In this document: positions 35,307-44,400 of the stretch, one piece after another | Position numbering within the stretch: the stretch's first letter is position 1 | Layout: each line of letters begins with the position of its first letter | Source of the DNA: Ferrimonas senticii DSM 18821 | Lineage (GTDB): Bacteria; Pseudomonadota; Gammaproteobacteria; Enterobacterales; Shewanellaceae | Length of the DNA: 64,000 nt | NCBI RefSeq assembly: GCF_000422665.1 | Contig: NZ_AUGM01000011.1 | Location: 95,924 to 159,923, forward strand | Direction: 5' to 3' | Program-made: the position numbers and the translations under genes | The notes under the pieces: generated by a model | Told to the model about the DNA's origin: nothing | Database searches by the model: none | The model's input: only the letters and a program-made list of their open reading frames with translations

Positions 35307-36839
35307 ATGATGAACGATACAACCATTAATCATTCGCGACGCACCATCCTAAAAGCGGCCACGATCGCCGGGATTGGTGGCGCGACTCTGTCTTTACCGG
35401 CGCGGGCGCAGGCTCCGGCGCAACACCACTTTGATGAAAGCTATGATGTGGTGATTGTCGGCTCAGGATTCGGCGGCTTGGCGGCGGCGCTGCAAGCCCG
35501 TGAATTGGGCATGAGCGTGCTGGTGGTCGAGAAGATGCCAACCTTTGGTGGCAACTCTTGTTTAAATGGCTCTGGCCTTGCCGTGGCAGGGTTGGCAGAG
35601 CAGGCCAAGTTGGGGATTGAAGACAGCGCCGAGCTGTATAAGCAAGATTTGCTTAAGGCTGGTCGTGGCTTGGGGATCCCTGAACTGGCTCACGCCATCG
35701 CTTATGGCTCGAAAGAGGCATACGAGTGGGTGGTGTCCCATGGGGTTAAGTTTATCGATGGGGTGTACCTTTACGGTGGCCACTCGGTACCACGGGTGAA
35801 GCTCGGCCATCGCTCTACCGGCGCCGATATTACCATTCCGCTGCGGGAGAAAGGCGAGCAACTCGGGGCTCAGTTCCGCTCTCGTTGTGCCATGGAAGAG
35901 ATCTTGATGGACAACGGCAGCGCCGTTGGCATTCGTGTGCTGGATCGTCACGAGTGGCAACGCCCAGGCAGCGGTGTTGAGAAACGCATTCAAGCCAAGA
36001 AGGGATTGATCATCGCCACCGGCGGTTACGCTGCCGATGTTCAGTTCCGGTTACTGCAAGATCCGCGTTTAGATGCCTCGGTTGGCCACACCAATCAGCC
36101 CGGCGCTTCCGCCCAAGGATTGAAAGAGATGTTGCGAGTCGGTGGGGTCGGTCGCCATCTGTCTTACATCCAATTGGGGCCGTGGTGCTCGCCGGATGAG
36201 CCGGGCTATGGCAACTCACCAGATTATTCGCCGTACGCTGGCTATACCCATGGCATCGCCGTTGACGTCAATACCGGTGAGCGTTTTATGAATGAAACCG
36301 GCGATCGTACCGATCGCGCCAACGCCATTATCGAGATCTTAAAAGGCACCCCAGACGCTTATCCGGTGCTGTTCTGCGATGAAACCGGCCATAACGATCC
36401 CGGCATTACGCCAACCCGTCGGCGTCGCATTGTTAAGTCCGGTGCGGTTAAGGCGTTCGATACCTTGGAAGCTTTGGCGGAACATTATGGGATCCCAGTC
36501 AAGCCGTTCTTGGCCCAAGTTGAGCGGTATAACGCCGCGGTGTTGGCGGGCGATGACAGCGAGTTCGGTAAGTACATCACCAACCTAAAGCCGATCGGCA
36601 AAGCGCCGTTTTATGCGCAACGTCTAAGTAACCGGATCCACTACACCATGGGCGGTGCGGCCATTGATCAAAATGCGTCGGTATTGGCGATGGCCGATGG
36701 CAAGCCAATCCCAGGGCTGTATGCCGTTGGTGAAGTTTCTTCCGGTGGTCACGGTGCCAGTCGCTTGGGTGGCGTAGGCACGACCGATCCGCTGGTGATG
36801 GGCCGTATTGCCGCTAAACACATTGCCTCTTTGGGTTAA
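35307..36839 (+). CDS. Tat-exported flavoprotein reductase, flavocytochrome c type
   Basis: This 510-residue protein has a Tat signal (SRRTILKAA, cleavage near SLPARA), an FAD Rossmann motif (VVIVGSGFGG) and the fumarate-reductase-like flavoprotein fold. Arg334 (NETGDR) and Arg486 (HGASRLGG) match the proton-donor and substrate Arg of FccA as remembered (402, 544). The two substrate His of FccA (365, 504) appear as Gly and Tyr446. So fumarate is unlikely and another enoate (for example urocanate-, methacrylate- or cinnamate-like) is plausible. A tetraheme cytochrome gene follows 10 bp later. GAGGAG precedes ATG 35307. Confidence 0.88.
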   Translation: MMNDTTINHSRRTILKAATIAGIGGATLSLPARAQAPAQHHFDESYDVVIVGSGFGGLAAALQARELGMSVLVVEKMPTFGGNSCLNGSGLAVAGLAEQAKLGIEDSAELYKQDLLKAGRGLGIPELAHAIAYGSKEAYEWVVSHGVKFIDGVYLYGGHSVPRVKLGHRSTGADITIPLREKGEQLGAQFRSRCAMEEILMDNGSAVGIRVLDRHEWQRPGSGVEKRIQAKKGLIIATGGYAADVQFRLLQDPRLDASVGHTNQPGASAQGLKEMLRVGGVGRHLSYIQLGPWCSPDEPGYGNSPDYSPYAGYTHGIAVDVNTGERFMNETGDRTDRANAIIEILKGTPDAYPVLFCDETGHNDPGITPTRRRRIVKSGAVKAFDTLEALAEHYGIPVKPFLAQVERYNAAVLAGDDSEFGKYITNLKPIGKAPFYAQRLSNRIHYTMGGAAIDQNASVLAMADGKPIPGLYAVGEVSSGGHGASRLGGVGTTDPLVMGRIAAKHIASLG

Positions 36840-36849
36840 GGGAACAGAC

Positions 36850-37203
36850 ATGAAACAACGTATTATTGCCACCCTGTTAGCGGGTTTGATGATCGCCCCA
36901 TTGGCGCAAGCAATGGATCTCAAGCAGCACCATACCGATGCCGGCCTTGAGTGCCAGGATTGCCACATCGACGCCAACATGACGATCCCAAGCAACGCCA
37001 GTTGTTTAAATTGTCACGGCTCGCTAGAGGATTTGCGTGAAGCGGTGAAGCAACCGGAAAGCCAATATTATCTGGACACCAATCCGCATTACTCGTTCCA
37101 CTATGGCTATGGCCTTGAATGTTCTGCGTGTCATAGTGAGCACCAAGAGTCGAAACTCTATTGCAATAATTGTCACCAGTTTGATTACCCAGAATTTAAA
37201 TAA
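36850..37203 (+). CDS. Small periplasmic tetraheme c-type cytochrome
   Basis: This 117-residue protein has a signal peptide (cleavage after AQA, about residue 20) and four CXXCH sites (CQDCH, CLNCH, CSACH, CNNCH). It corresponds to the heme domain fused to the flavin domain in Shewanella flavocytochrome c3 but here is a separate gene. It should pass electrons from a quinol oxidase such as CymA to the flavoprotein just upstream. ATG 36850 lies 10 bp after that gene. Confidence 0.92.
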   Translation: MKQRIIATLLAGLMIAPLAQAMDLKQHHTDAGLECQDCHIDANMTIPSNASCLNCHGSLEDLREAVKQPESQYYLDTNPHYSFHYGYGLECSACHSEHQESKLYCNNCHQFDYPEFK

Positions 37204-37223
37204 TTTGGCGTAATTAAAATAAA

Positions 37224-37255
37224 CGGCAGCGATAATGGATGGCTGCCGCTTTTTA
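37224..37255 (+). terminator. Rho-independent terminator of the flavocytochrome operon
   Basis: CGGCAGC (37224-37230) and GCTGCCG (37242-37248) form a stem followed by CTTTTTATT. It lies about 20 bp after the tetraheme gene. Confidence 0.8.
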
Positions 37256-37434
37256 TTATTTAGGCTGCTTAAATAGTATTGTGAATATCGCAGTGGCTGA
37301 CCGGATTATATCGTGATGGGACTCTCGTATTGCGTTATCGCCGGTTTGCTATGATTGCCGCACTGTTTTCAAACTAAATTGGCCCAAGGAGCCGCCACTG
37401 TTATTTGATGGTGGTCAATCCGCCCTGTCGCATT

Positions 37435-38373
37435 ATGTTTCGATTGCCGCCGTTACGCTCCATTCAAGTCTTTGATGCTTGCGCTCGCCACCGTTGTTTC
37501 AGTTTGGCGGCGCAAGAACTGGCGATTACCCAAGGGGCCGTGTCTAAGCAAATTAAGTTACTTGAATCGTTTTACGCCGAACCCTTGTTTTTGCGACAAG
37601 GGGCGCAGGTAGCGTTGACGGCCAAAGGCCATTGGCTGGCCAGCGAAGTGCTTCCGATCTTCGATAAGCTGTATGCGTTGGGCCAGTTTGGTACCAGCAA
37701 AGATAAGATCCGGATCGCCAGTTATCCTTCATTTTCAACCCGCTACTTGCTGTATCAAGTAGATCAGTTCAATCGGCTCTATCCCGACATCGATGTTGAG
37801 ATCGTGCTCAGCGTGAGCCATCCAGAATTGTGTGATGAGGTGGCAGATCTGTTTATTACGGTGGAGCCTGGGAGTGATGGCTACCACAGCCAGTTGTTGT
37901 TTGAAGAGCAGCTGATCGCAGTGGCGAGTGCCAAGATCTTGCCGCAGCAACGGCCGCTGACCGTGGCCGAATTGAATCGCTATACCTTGCTGGTTGCCAG
38001 CGATTACATGGGCTCTGATTGGCAACGTTGGTTTGCCCATAACGGAGTGACACCGAGCAAATATCAGCAGACGCGCACCTTTAACCATGTGTTGCTGACT
38101 ACCGAGGCGGCAGAGCGAAACTACGGCATTGCGCTCTCTTGCCATATGTCGGTGAGTCAAGATCTGCTCGATGGTCGCTTGATTGATGTCGGTTTACCAA
38201 GCTGCCCGTCGGGGCTGAGCTACTACCTTTGTTGCAAGAGTCGGCGTCGCTACGAACCCAGCATCAAGTTGTTTGCCGATTGGTTTAGCAGAGTGGTAGC
38301 TAATCAGTTGCGGCGCCACCCCCACAATGCAACAACGCCCCAGCAGCGGGGCGTTGAGTTAACGAACTTGTAA
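37435..38373 (+). CDS. LysR family regulator, GcvA-like
   Basis: This 312-residue protein starts with the GcvA-type motif FRLPPLRSIQVFDACARH, with HTH SLAAQELAITQGAVSKQIKL and a type 2 effector domain. The start at 37435 matches the family N-terminus; ATG 37408 is possible and has AAGGAG further upstream. The last 15-20 codons run through a GC-rich hairpin (38333-38356) that looks like the terminator of the convergent SDR gene, so the tail is probably not functional. Its target genes are unknown. Confidence 0.87.
   Translation: MFRLPPLRSIQVFDACARHRCFSLAAQELAITQGAVSKQIKLLESFYAEPLFLRQGAQVALTAKGHWLASEVLPIFDKLYALGQFGTSKDKIRIASYPSFSTRYLLYQVDQFNRLYPDIDVEIVLSVSHPELCDEVADLFITVEPGSDGYHSQLLFEEQLIAVASAKILPQQRPLTVAELNRYTLLVASDYMGSDWQRWFAHNGVTPSKYQQTRTFNHVLLTTEAAERNYGIALSCHMSVSQDLLDGRLIDVGLPSCPSGLSYYLCCKSRRRYEPSIKLFADWFSRVVANQLRRHPHNATTPQQRGVELTNL
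38333..38356 (-). terminator. Hairpin inside the LysR 3-prime end, probable SDR terminator
   Basis: CAACGCCCC (38333-38341) pairs with GGGGCGTTG (38348-38356). It lies 28 bp past the SDR stop on the minus strand and is within the end of the LysR reading frame. The T-tract is weak. Confidence 0.55.
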
Positions 38374-38383
38374 AGCGGCGCAA

Positions 38384-39103
38384 TTACGGCTCTTGGCGAG
38401 TCGCTGCCACTACGATTTCGCGGATACACACGTTTTGCGGTTGCCGGTAGGCAAACTCGACGGTGCGGGCGATGTCGTCGGCCACTAGAGCGCCGCCGAT
38501 GGCGGTTTTCCAATCTTCGTAACCGGCTTTGATCTCATCGGAAGTGGTGTGCGACAGCAGTTCGGTTTCCACCGCGCCTGGGGCGATGACGGTCACTCGT
38601 ACATTGCTGTTGGCCACTTCTTCACGAACGTTTTCTGAGATCGCGTGCACCGCAAACTTGGTGCCGACGTAAGCGGCGTGGTTCGGGAAGGTTTTGCGAC
38701 CGGCGATGGAGCTGATGTTGATCACGGTGCCGGACTGGCGGGCTTTCATTGGTGCCAGTACCGCCTGCATACCGTGCATCAGGCCAATCACGTTAACGTC
38801 GAACATGGTCTTCCACTGATCGGCGTCTTGCACGTCCAGCTGGCTTAGTAGCATTACGCCGGCGTTGTTAACGATACAGTCGGTTGGGCCAAACTGCGCT
38901 TCAGCTTTAGCAATTGCCGCTTCAAACGAGGCGCGATCGGTCACGTCTACTTGCTCACACAGGGTGTTTGGCAGGTTCAGGGCTTGCAGACGGTCGATAC
39001 GACGCGCCAGCAGCAGTAGCGGGTGGCCGGCGTCGCTCATGCGACGGGCAATCGCTTCACCAATACCAGAGCTTGCGCCGGTGATAACAACCAACTTTTT
39101 CAT
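38384..39103 (-). CDS. Short-chain dehydrogenase/reductase
   Basis: This 239-residue classical SDR has the cofactor motif TGASSGIGEA, NNAG, catalytic Ser in NISSIAG and YVGTK (Tyr and Lys of YxxxK). Arg residues after the second strand (ARRIDR) favour NADP(H). Related proteins reduce ketones or oxidise hydroxy acids; the substrate cannot be told. It is convergent with the LysR gene, with 10 bp between their stops. Confidence 0.9.
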   Translation of the reverse strand: MKKLVVITGASSGIGEAIARRMSDAGHPLLLLARRIDRLQALNLPNTLCEQVDVTDRASFEAAIAKAEAQFGPTDCIVNNAGVMLLSQLDVQDADQWKTMFDVNVIGLMHGMQAVLAPMKARQSGTVINISSIAGRKTFPNHAAYVGTKFAVHAISENVREEVANSNVRVTVIAPGAVETELLSHTTSDEIKAGYEDWKTAIGGALVADDIARTVEFAYRQPQNVCIREIVVAATRQEP

Positions 39104-39226
39104 TAATGCATCCTTAATCTGTTGCGATGGGCGCCCAAAGCAGGGCAGGCGGTAATGGTAGTTGGCTGGCGACTGTTGATATATATCGGTTCTCTCAAAT
39201 CACTGTTGCCCTATGGCAACAATGAT

Positions 39227-40282
39227 TTAGCTTGGCAGCAGTAGCAGTCCTACCAACAGATGAGTACCAATAAAGGCAGCAGCGATAGCGGCGGGCACGC
39301 TCCGCAGCAGTTGCCAACCGTTGCGGCCACAGATGGCGAAGATATTAAGGCTAATGATCAGCAGTGCAGTTAGCGACACCATATTGGTGAGGATGCACAG
39401 CAACGCCAGTTGTTGCAGATAGTTAAGCTCTGAAAACAGCGGCAGCGGCGCTAATGCTCCCAGTGCTAAATCCTTATTCAACCACACCTTGGTTAACCAA
39501 TACGGCGCTAGTTGTTGCGCTTCGTCGGCACTGTAGCCGAGCCAGTCTAAGCCGTTGCCGATGGCATGAACTAGACCATCGAAGCGGTATAAGTCGGTTG
39601 GCCAGTAGAACAGCAGCAACTCAAAGGCGGCGATGATCAGCAAGCGATTGGCGATGGTTTTGTAGCCCGCCTCGGTATAGCTGACTAAACGTTGTGTGAG
39701 GTTCTGTTGGCTGACATGCAGATCGATTGGGTGCGGCTGGGGATCGCGTCCCAACACCAGTGCCAGCACTGAAGTGCAAAACAGCGGTAGCAGTATCGAT
39801 GCCAGCAGCAGTTGGTTGGGGAGATAGCCAAAAGCTGCCACCGATAGGCAGGTAAGGCCACCGGTTGAGCTGAAGCCAGCGGTTAACATTAGCAGTTTTT
39901 GACGCACGGACAGTTGCGACAGGATTGGCAACACTAATATCAGCGTCTGGGTGGCACCGACGATTAGGGTGATTAAGCTGAATAACACCCCGTGACTGAA
40001 GCGGTTGTGGCCACTGAACTGACGATTCGGGATGGTTTGAGTCAATAACTGGTGCAGCAGCGCTAACACCCAGATCATCACCATTACCATCGGTGCGACT
40101 CGCGCCATAAAAGCGATACTAATTGTCAGTTGTGGCCACTGGGCTAACAACGCGGGCTGGCATTCGATCAGGTTGGCCAGCAGGCACAGCGCTACCATGG
40201 CGAAAAATTGGCCAAACTTAAGCCAGGGTTGCGGCGACGTTGGATTATCAGTGTTAACAGCGGTAGGGGGCGGGGTCGACAT
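39227..40282 (-). CDS. Multi-pass inner-membrane protein, function unknown
   Basis: This 351-residue protein has about eight to ten hydrophobic helices and conserved-looking segments FSSTGGLTCLSVAAFGYLPN and LNKDLALGALAPLPLF. I do not recognise the family; the layout resembles nucleoside-recognition or gate-type membrane proteins, but this is a weak impression. ATG 40282 was chosen; an in-frame GTG at 40300 also exists, and neither has a good ribosome binding site. It is divergent from the BetT-type gene. Confidence 0.7.
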   Translation of the reverse strand: MSTPPPTAVNTDNPTSPQPWLKFGQFFAMVALCLLANLIECQPALLAQWPQLTISIAFMARVAPMVMVMIWVLALLHQLLTQTIPNRQFSGHNRFSHGVLFSLITLIVGATQTLILVLPILSQLSVRQKLLMLTAGFSSTGGLTCLSVAAFGYLPNQLLLASILLPLFCTSVLALVLGRDPQPHPIDLHVSQQNLTQRLVSYTEAGYKTIANRLLIIAAFELLLFYWPTDLYRFDGLVHAIGNGLDWLGYSADEAQQLAPYWLTKVWLNKDLALGALAPLPLFSELNYLQQLALLCILTNMVSLTALLIISLNIFAICGRNGWQLLRSVPAAIAAAFIGTHLLVGLLLLPS

Positions 40283-40536
40283 GACGGCAATAATCAACAC
40301 AACAGACAGCCCGAGGGTATGTCCGAAAGCTGATGTTTGTCAGCAAGTTTATCGCTACTGCCCGCGCTGTAACGTGACGCCATTGATTTCGGTGGCCGTT
40401 CGATAAGCAATGTTGATTAACGGTTTTGACTGCAGTAACGGTTGTTATTGAGCAGTTACTGTGTCAGGGGGAATAAAGTTGGTGGCTTGTGGTTGTATTG
40501 TTGCGCAGTTGCAGTGAATTAAATTGCGCGTTGCAA

Positions 40537-40599
40537 AAATGTAGCTAGGATGGGGCTACATTTGTCGCACTAGAGTCATTGCTCAGCTGGATGCTGAGC
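40537..40599. promoter_or_regulatory. Two inverted repeats upstream of the BetT-type gene
   Basis: AAATGTAGC (40537-40545) pairs with GCTACATTT (40555-40563), and GCTCAGC (40581-40587) with GCTGAGC (40593-40599). The first could be an operator; the second lies just before the ribosome binding site. The rest of the 340-bp region 40283-40622 shows no gene. Confidence 0.45.
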
Positions 40600-40622
40600 G
40601 CAGTTATGACTTCGGAGGTTCC

Positions 40623-42635
40623 ATGAGTGATGCATCCGCATCCACTTCGCCGCAATCCAGCTTAAATCGCTCGGTGTTTGCTGGCGCTTCGCTGCTGATC
40701 CTATTGATGGTCGGCTTTACCGCGCTGTTTCCTGAGTTGGCCTCGCAGCAATTCTCGGCGCTGCAGGCGTCGATCATCACCAATGCCAGTTGGTTCTATA
40801 TCTTGGCGGTGGCGCTGATCCTGCTGCTGGTGGCGTACTTGGGGTTATCCCGATACGGCGAGATTAAGCTTGGTCCCGATCACGCCGAGCCGGATTTTAG
40901 CCTTGGCAGTTGGTTTGCGATGCTGTTCTCGGCGGGGATGGGCATCGGTTTGATGTTCTTCGGTGTTGCCGAGCCGGTGATGCACTTTATGACCCCACCG
41001 ATCGGCGAGGGCGGCACGGTTGAAGCCGCCCGCGAGGCGATGAAGTTAACCTTCTTCCACTGGGGCCTGCATGCTTGGGCGTTGTACGCCATCGTGGCGT
41101 TGATTCTGGCGTTTTTCAGTTATCGTCATGGTTTGCCTCTGACCCTGCGCTCGGCGTTGTATCCGCTGATTGGCGATCGGATCTACGGTTGGGCAGGGCA
41201 TGCGGTCGATATCTTTGCCATTTTGGGCACCATTTTTGGGGTGGCGACCTCGCTCGGTTATGGCGTGTTGCAGCTCAATTCTGGTCTGAATTACCTATTC
41301 GGTATCGAGGTCAGCGCGCAGGTGCAGGTGGGGCTGATCATCGCCATTACCGCGTTGGCTACCATCTCGGTGGTTTCCGGTTTGGATAAAGGGATTCGCC
41401 GTCTATCGGAGCTTAACTTGGGCTTGGCGGTGATCTTGATGCTGCTGGTGCTGTTGTTGGGGCCAACGGTGTTGTTGCTGCAAAGCTACGTTCAGAACGT
41501 TGGCAGCTACTTATCGGAGATCGTTTCCAAGACCTTCAACCTGTACGCCTATGAACCGACCGATTGGCTCGGTGGCTGGACCCTGCTGTACTGGGGCTGG
41601 TGGATGTCATGGTCGCCGTTTGTGGGGATGTTTATCGCCCGTATTTCTCGCGGGCGTAGCATTCGCGAATTCGTGTCTGGGGTGTTGTTTGTCCCAGCCG
41701 GTTTCACCATGGCGTGGATGACGGTGTTTGGTAACAGCGCCATCGACATGATTTTGCACCATGGCCAGCAAGCCTTGGCCGATATGATCAGTCAAGATTC
41801 CTCATTGGCGCTGTTTGTGTTCCTTGAGCAGTTCCCGTTCTCTGGCCTGCTGTCGACCATCGCGATGATGATGGTGGTGGTGTTCTTCGTTACCTCGGCG
41901 GATTCCGGTTCCTTGGTGGTCGATATGTTGGCCTCGGGCGGCAACGATAAAACCCCGGTGTGGCAGCGGATCTACTGGGCGGCGTCGATTGGCGTGGTGT
42001 CGGTGGTGTTGCTGTTGGCTGGCGGTCTGGCGGCGCTGCAAACTGCGACCATCGCCAGTGCCTTGCCGTTCTCGATTGTGTTGCTGGTGGCCAGTTACGG
42101 TCTACTCAAAGCGCTGCGGATCGATCTGCACAAGCGCGACAGTTTGCAGCAAACCAACCTGGCCCCAGCGGCCACTCGCAACTCGATGGCGTGGGATCGC
42201 CGTCTGCGCAATATGATGCAGTTCCCTCGTCGTGGCCATGTGAACCGCTTTATCGATGACACCGTGACCGCCGCGATGGAGATGGTTGCCGGCGAGCTGC
42301 GTAAGAGCGGGGTCGAGGTGCTGGTGACGTTGGATGACGACACTCACGCGATCAGTCTGAAAGTGCTGCTTGGTGACGAGCATGACTTTGAATATCACGT
42401 GATCCCAACCGCCTACATGCGCCCTGCGTTTGCCTTAACCGGTGACGACAGCGACGAAGACAGTAAGTACTTCCGCGCCGAAGTTCACCTGACCGAAGGC
42501 GGTAAAGATTACGACGTCATGGGCTGGAACAAGGAGCAGGTGCTTGGGGACATTCTCGATCAATACGAGAAACACCTGCACTTCCTGCATATGGTGCGTG
42601 ACGAGGACACTCGACCAAGCGCGACCATGGCTTAA
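40623..42635 (+). CDS. betT: High-affinity choline/betaine BCCT transporter, BetT-type
   Basis: This 670-residue protein has the BCCT core with GMGIGLMFFGVAEP and HWGLHAWALYA, and a C-terminal cytoplasmic domain of about 150 residues as in E. coli BetT (677 residues). BetT-type carriers take up choline with a proton or Na+ gradient for glycine betaine synthesis under osmotic stress; the long tail senses osmolarity. CGGAGG precedes the ATG. No betABI genes are nearby, so choline is likely but not proven. Confidence 0.87.
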   Translation: MSDASASTSPQSSLNRSVFAGASLLILLMVGFTALFPELASQQFSALQASIITNASWFYILAVALILLLVAYLGLSRYGEIKLGPDHAEPDFSLGSWFAMLFSAGMGIGLMFFGVAEPVMHFMTPPIGEGGTVEAAREAMKLTFFHWGLHAWALYAIVALILAFFSYRHGLPLTLRSALYPLIGDRIYGWAGHAVDIFAILGTIFGVATSLGYGVLQLNSGLNYLFGIEVSAQVQVGLIIAITALATISVVSGLDKGIRRLSELNLGLAVILMLLVLLLGPTVLLLQSYVQNVGSYLSEIVSKTFNLYAYEPTDWLGGWTLLYWGWWMSWSPFVGMFIARISRGRSIREFVSGVLFVPAGFTMAWMTVFGNSAIDMILHHGQQALADMISQDSSLALFVFLEQFPFSGLLSTIAMMMVVVFFVTSADSGSLVVDMLASGGNDKTPVWQRIYWAASIGVVSVVLLLAGGLAALQTATIASALPFSIVLLVASYGLLKALRIDLHKRDSLQQTNLAPAATRNSMAWDRRLRNMMQFPRRGHVNRFIDDTVTAAMEMVAGELRKSGVEVLVTLDDDTHAISLKVLLGDEHDFEYHVIPTAYMRPAFALTGDDSDEDSKYFRAEVHLTEGGKDYDVMGWNKEQVLGDILDQYEKHLHFLHMVRDEDTRPSATMA

Positions 42636-42652
42636 ACGCCCAAGCTAGCAGC

Positions 42653-42687
42653 AAAAACGCCACCTTAACTGAGGTGGCGTTTTTTTA
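42653..42687 (+). terminator. Rho-independent terminator of betT
   Basis: A 13-bp stem (42653-42665 with 42672-42684), a 6-base loop and T's follow betT. Confidence 0.95.
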
Positions 42688-42705
42688 TGGCGTTAAGCAA
42701 CCGGC

Positions 42706-43845
42706 TTACATCGTGCCTTGGTTAAATTCCTTCTGGAATTTCAGCACCTTTTCCAAGTATCGACGGGCTTCCGCTTTCGGATGTTGGGTGGTTAGCACGG
42801 TGTACAACTGATTTGGATGCAGGGCGTTCAGTTCCCGCATCGCTTGCTTGCGGTCGCTGTCAAAGGTCGACAACACCCCACCGGTACCGCCGTTGTAGGC
42901 AGAGATCATTGAGTAGTGTAGCGAGGTCGAGTTCTGTACTTCCTTGAGATAGCGGGTCTTCAAGATGTGGAAGTAGGCGGCGCCAGTATCGATATTGCTG
43001 GCGGGATCGAACAGGTATTCCTTGGTGGGGATGTCATTACGCCCCTTAACCAGGTTAAACACATCGGCGCCGGCGGTTTTCGGGATCACCTGCATCAAGC
43101 CATAAGCGCCAGCGTGGCTGACCGCGTAGGGGTTAAAGCTGCTTTCGGTCTTAACGATGGCGTAGATCAGATCTTCGCTAAGGTTATAGCGTTTGGCGGC
43201 ATCGCGGATCAGGTGGGCATATTGGTACTCACGCTGGCTTTCGTGGTCGCTCACCATGTCAATTTCGACGTAGTAGACCTTGCCACGGCGCACTGGCTTG
43301 CTGCTTAACCGATTTTCTAGCAAGTAGTTGGCATAGCGGTTGGCACGCCACTGCCATTCGATCGGTTTGCCATCGTGATCGACCACTTGCCCCAACAAAA
43401 ACGGTTTGCCGCTGGCGGCGATGTTTTTGTCACTGAACAGGTCAACCTTGCTGGGATCCGCTGGCATCAGCAGGGTTTCGACAATCGCTTGTTGCAGGTG
43501 GGTTTTAGGCTGATCTTGGGCGATAGTGGCCACCCAAATTTTGCCCTTATCAAAGTCGATGTGGGCGCGGGTACGATAGCTGTCGATGTATTTCACGTAG
43601 TGGTGCTTACCGGCCACCAGATATTCATCTTCCCCCCACTCTTGTTTCACCTTGTTGGCTAAGTATTGCATCAGCTTGGTGAAGGCGATCTGGTCGGCGC
43701 TTGGGGTCGATGGCGAGGTTACCGATGGGCATTCGCTGTAACTGGGCTGTTGAAAGGCCGGTTCACAGACACAGGGCTCAGGATCAGGCGTTTGCGCGCA
43801 ACCAGCCAAAGTGGCCAGCAGCGTCAGAGGCAGCAACACTCTCAT
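42706..43845 (-). CDS. mltC: Membrane-bound lytic murein transglycosylase C
   Basis: This 379-residue lipoprotein (lipobox LAGC, Cys16) has an MltC N-terminal domain and a C-terminal lysozyme-like SLT domain with catalytic Glu in KTESSFNPYAV, then GAYGLMQVIP and SAYNGG. It cleaves peptidoglycan at the inner face of the outer membrane, forming 1,6-anhydro ends. The ATG at 43845 is used; an in-frame GTG at 43854 is possible. Confidence 0.94.
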   Translation of the reverse strand: MRVLLPLTLLATLAGCAQTPDPEPCVCEPAFQQPSYSECPSVTSPSTPSADQIAFTKLMQYLANKVKQEWGEDEYLVAGKHHYVKYIDSYRTRAHIDFDKGKIWVATIAQDQPKTHLQQAIVETLLMPADPSKVDLFSDKNIAASGKPFLLGQVVDHDGKPIEWQWRANRYANYLLENRLSSKPVRRGKVYYVEIDMVSDHESQREYQYAHLIRDAAKRYNLSEDLIYAIVKTESSFNPYAVSHAGAYGLMQVIPKTAGADVFNLVKGRNDIPTKEYLFDPASNIDTGAAYFHILKTRYLKEVQNSTSLHYSMISAYNGGTGGVLSTFDSDRKQAMRELNALHPNQLYTVLTTQHPKAEARRYLEKVLKFQKEFNQGTM

Positions 43846-43946
43846 GGGATTCACTTACTACGATAACAGTTTGAGTAAAAACTACTGTACGCCGATACAG
43901 GTGATCGCCCAAGCAGATGGCCGTTAAGTTGCGGCTAGGATCACTG

Positions 43947-43971
43947 AAAAAGCCGAGCGGAGCTCGGCTTT
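43947..43971 (-). terminator. Rho-independent terminator of ubiK
   Basis: AAAGCCGAGC (43949-43958) pairs with GCTCGGCTTT (43962-43971); on the minus strand T's follow. Confidence 0.85.
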
Positions 43972-44023
43972 GATGCAGTTGCCACCAGTGACGGCGGGCA
44001 AGGTTTGCCGGCCGCCTTGGCGG

Positions 44024-44281
44024 TTATTCCGCGGCGGATTTGTCGGCTTGCTCTAGCTGCGCCAAGCGCGCTTCTAACGCTTCTACCATCGCCCGAGTTT
44101 TCGCGAGTACCGCGGTTTGGCGGTCAAACTCTTCACGGGATACCAGGTCGAGCTTCATCAGTTGGCTTTGCAGCAGCGTACGCGCTTTTAGCTCAAAATC
44201 TTCGGCGCCGGCTTTTAGTCCCGGCGGTAGGTTATCGGCCAATTGTCGAGCCAGTTGTTCCAATTTTTGTGGAGGGATCAT
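44024..44281 (-). CDS. ubiK: Ubiquinone biosynthesis accessory factor UbiK (YqiC)
   Basis: This 85-residue protein matches UbiK/BMFP: an N-terminal amphipathic helix (PPQKLEQLARQLADNLPPG), then a long coiled coil (VSREEFDRQTAVLAKTRAMV, EALEARLAQLEQ). UbiK binds UbiJ and lipids and supports the ubiquinone hydroxylation complex. ATG 44281 is preferred because AAGGA is seven bases upstream; ATG 44287 is too close to it. Confidence 0.93.
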   Translation of the reverse strand: MIPPQKLEQLARQLADNLPPGLKAGAEDFELKARTLLQSQLMKLDLVSREEFDRQTAVLAKTRAMVEALEARLAQLEQADKSAAE

Positions 44282-44400
44282 CGCCATTTCCTTGCATTGG
44301 TTTTTTCCTAGAATATCAAAATCCGCGTCGCAATAGCGCGTGCGTAAGTCAGTAAATTGGTTAGAATCCCCGACTCTGAAAGTTCTACAAGGTTGTCGTG

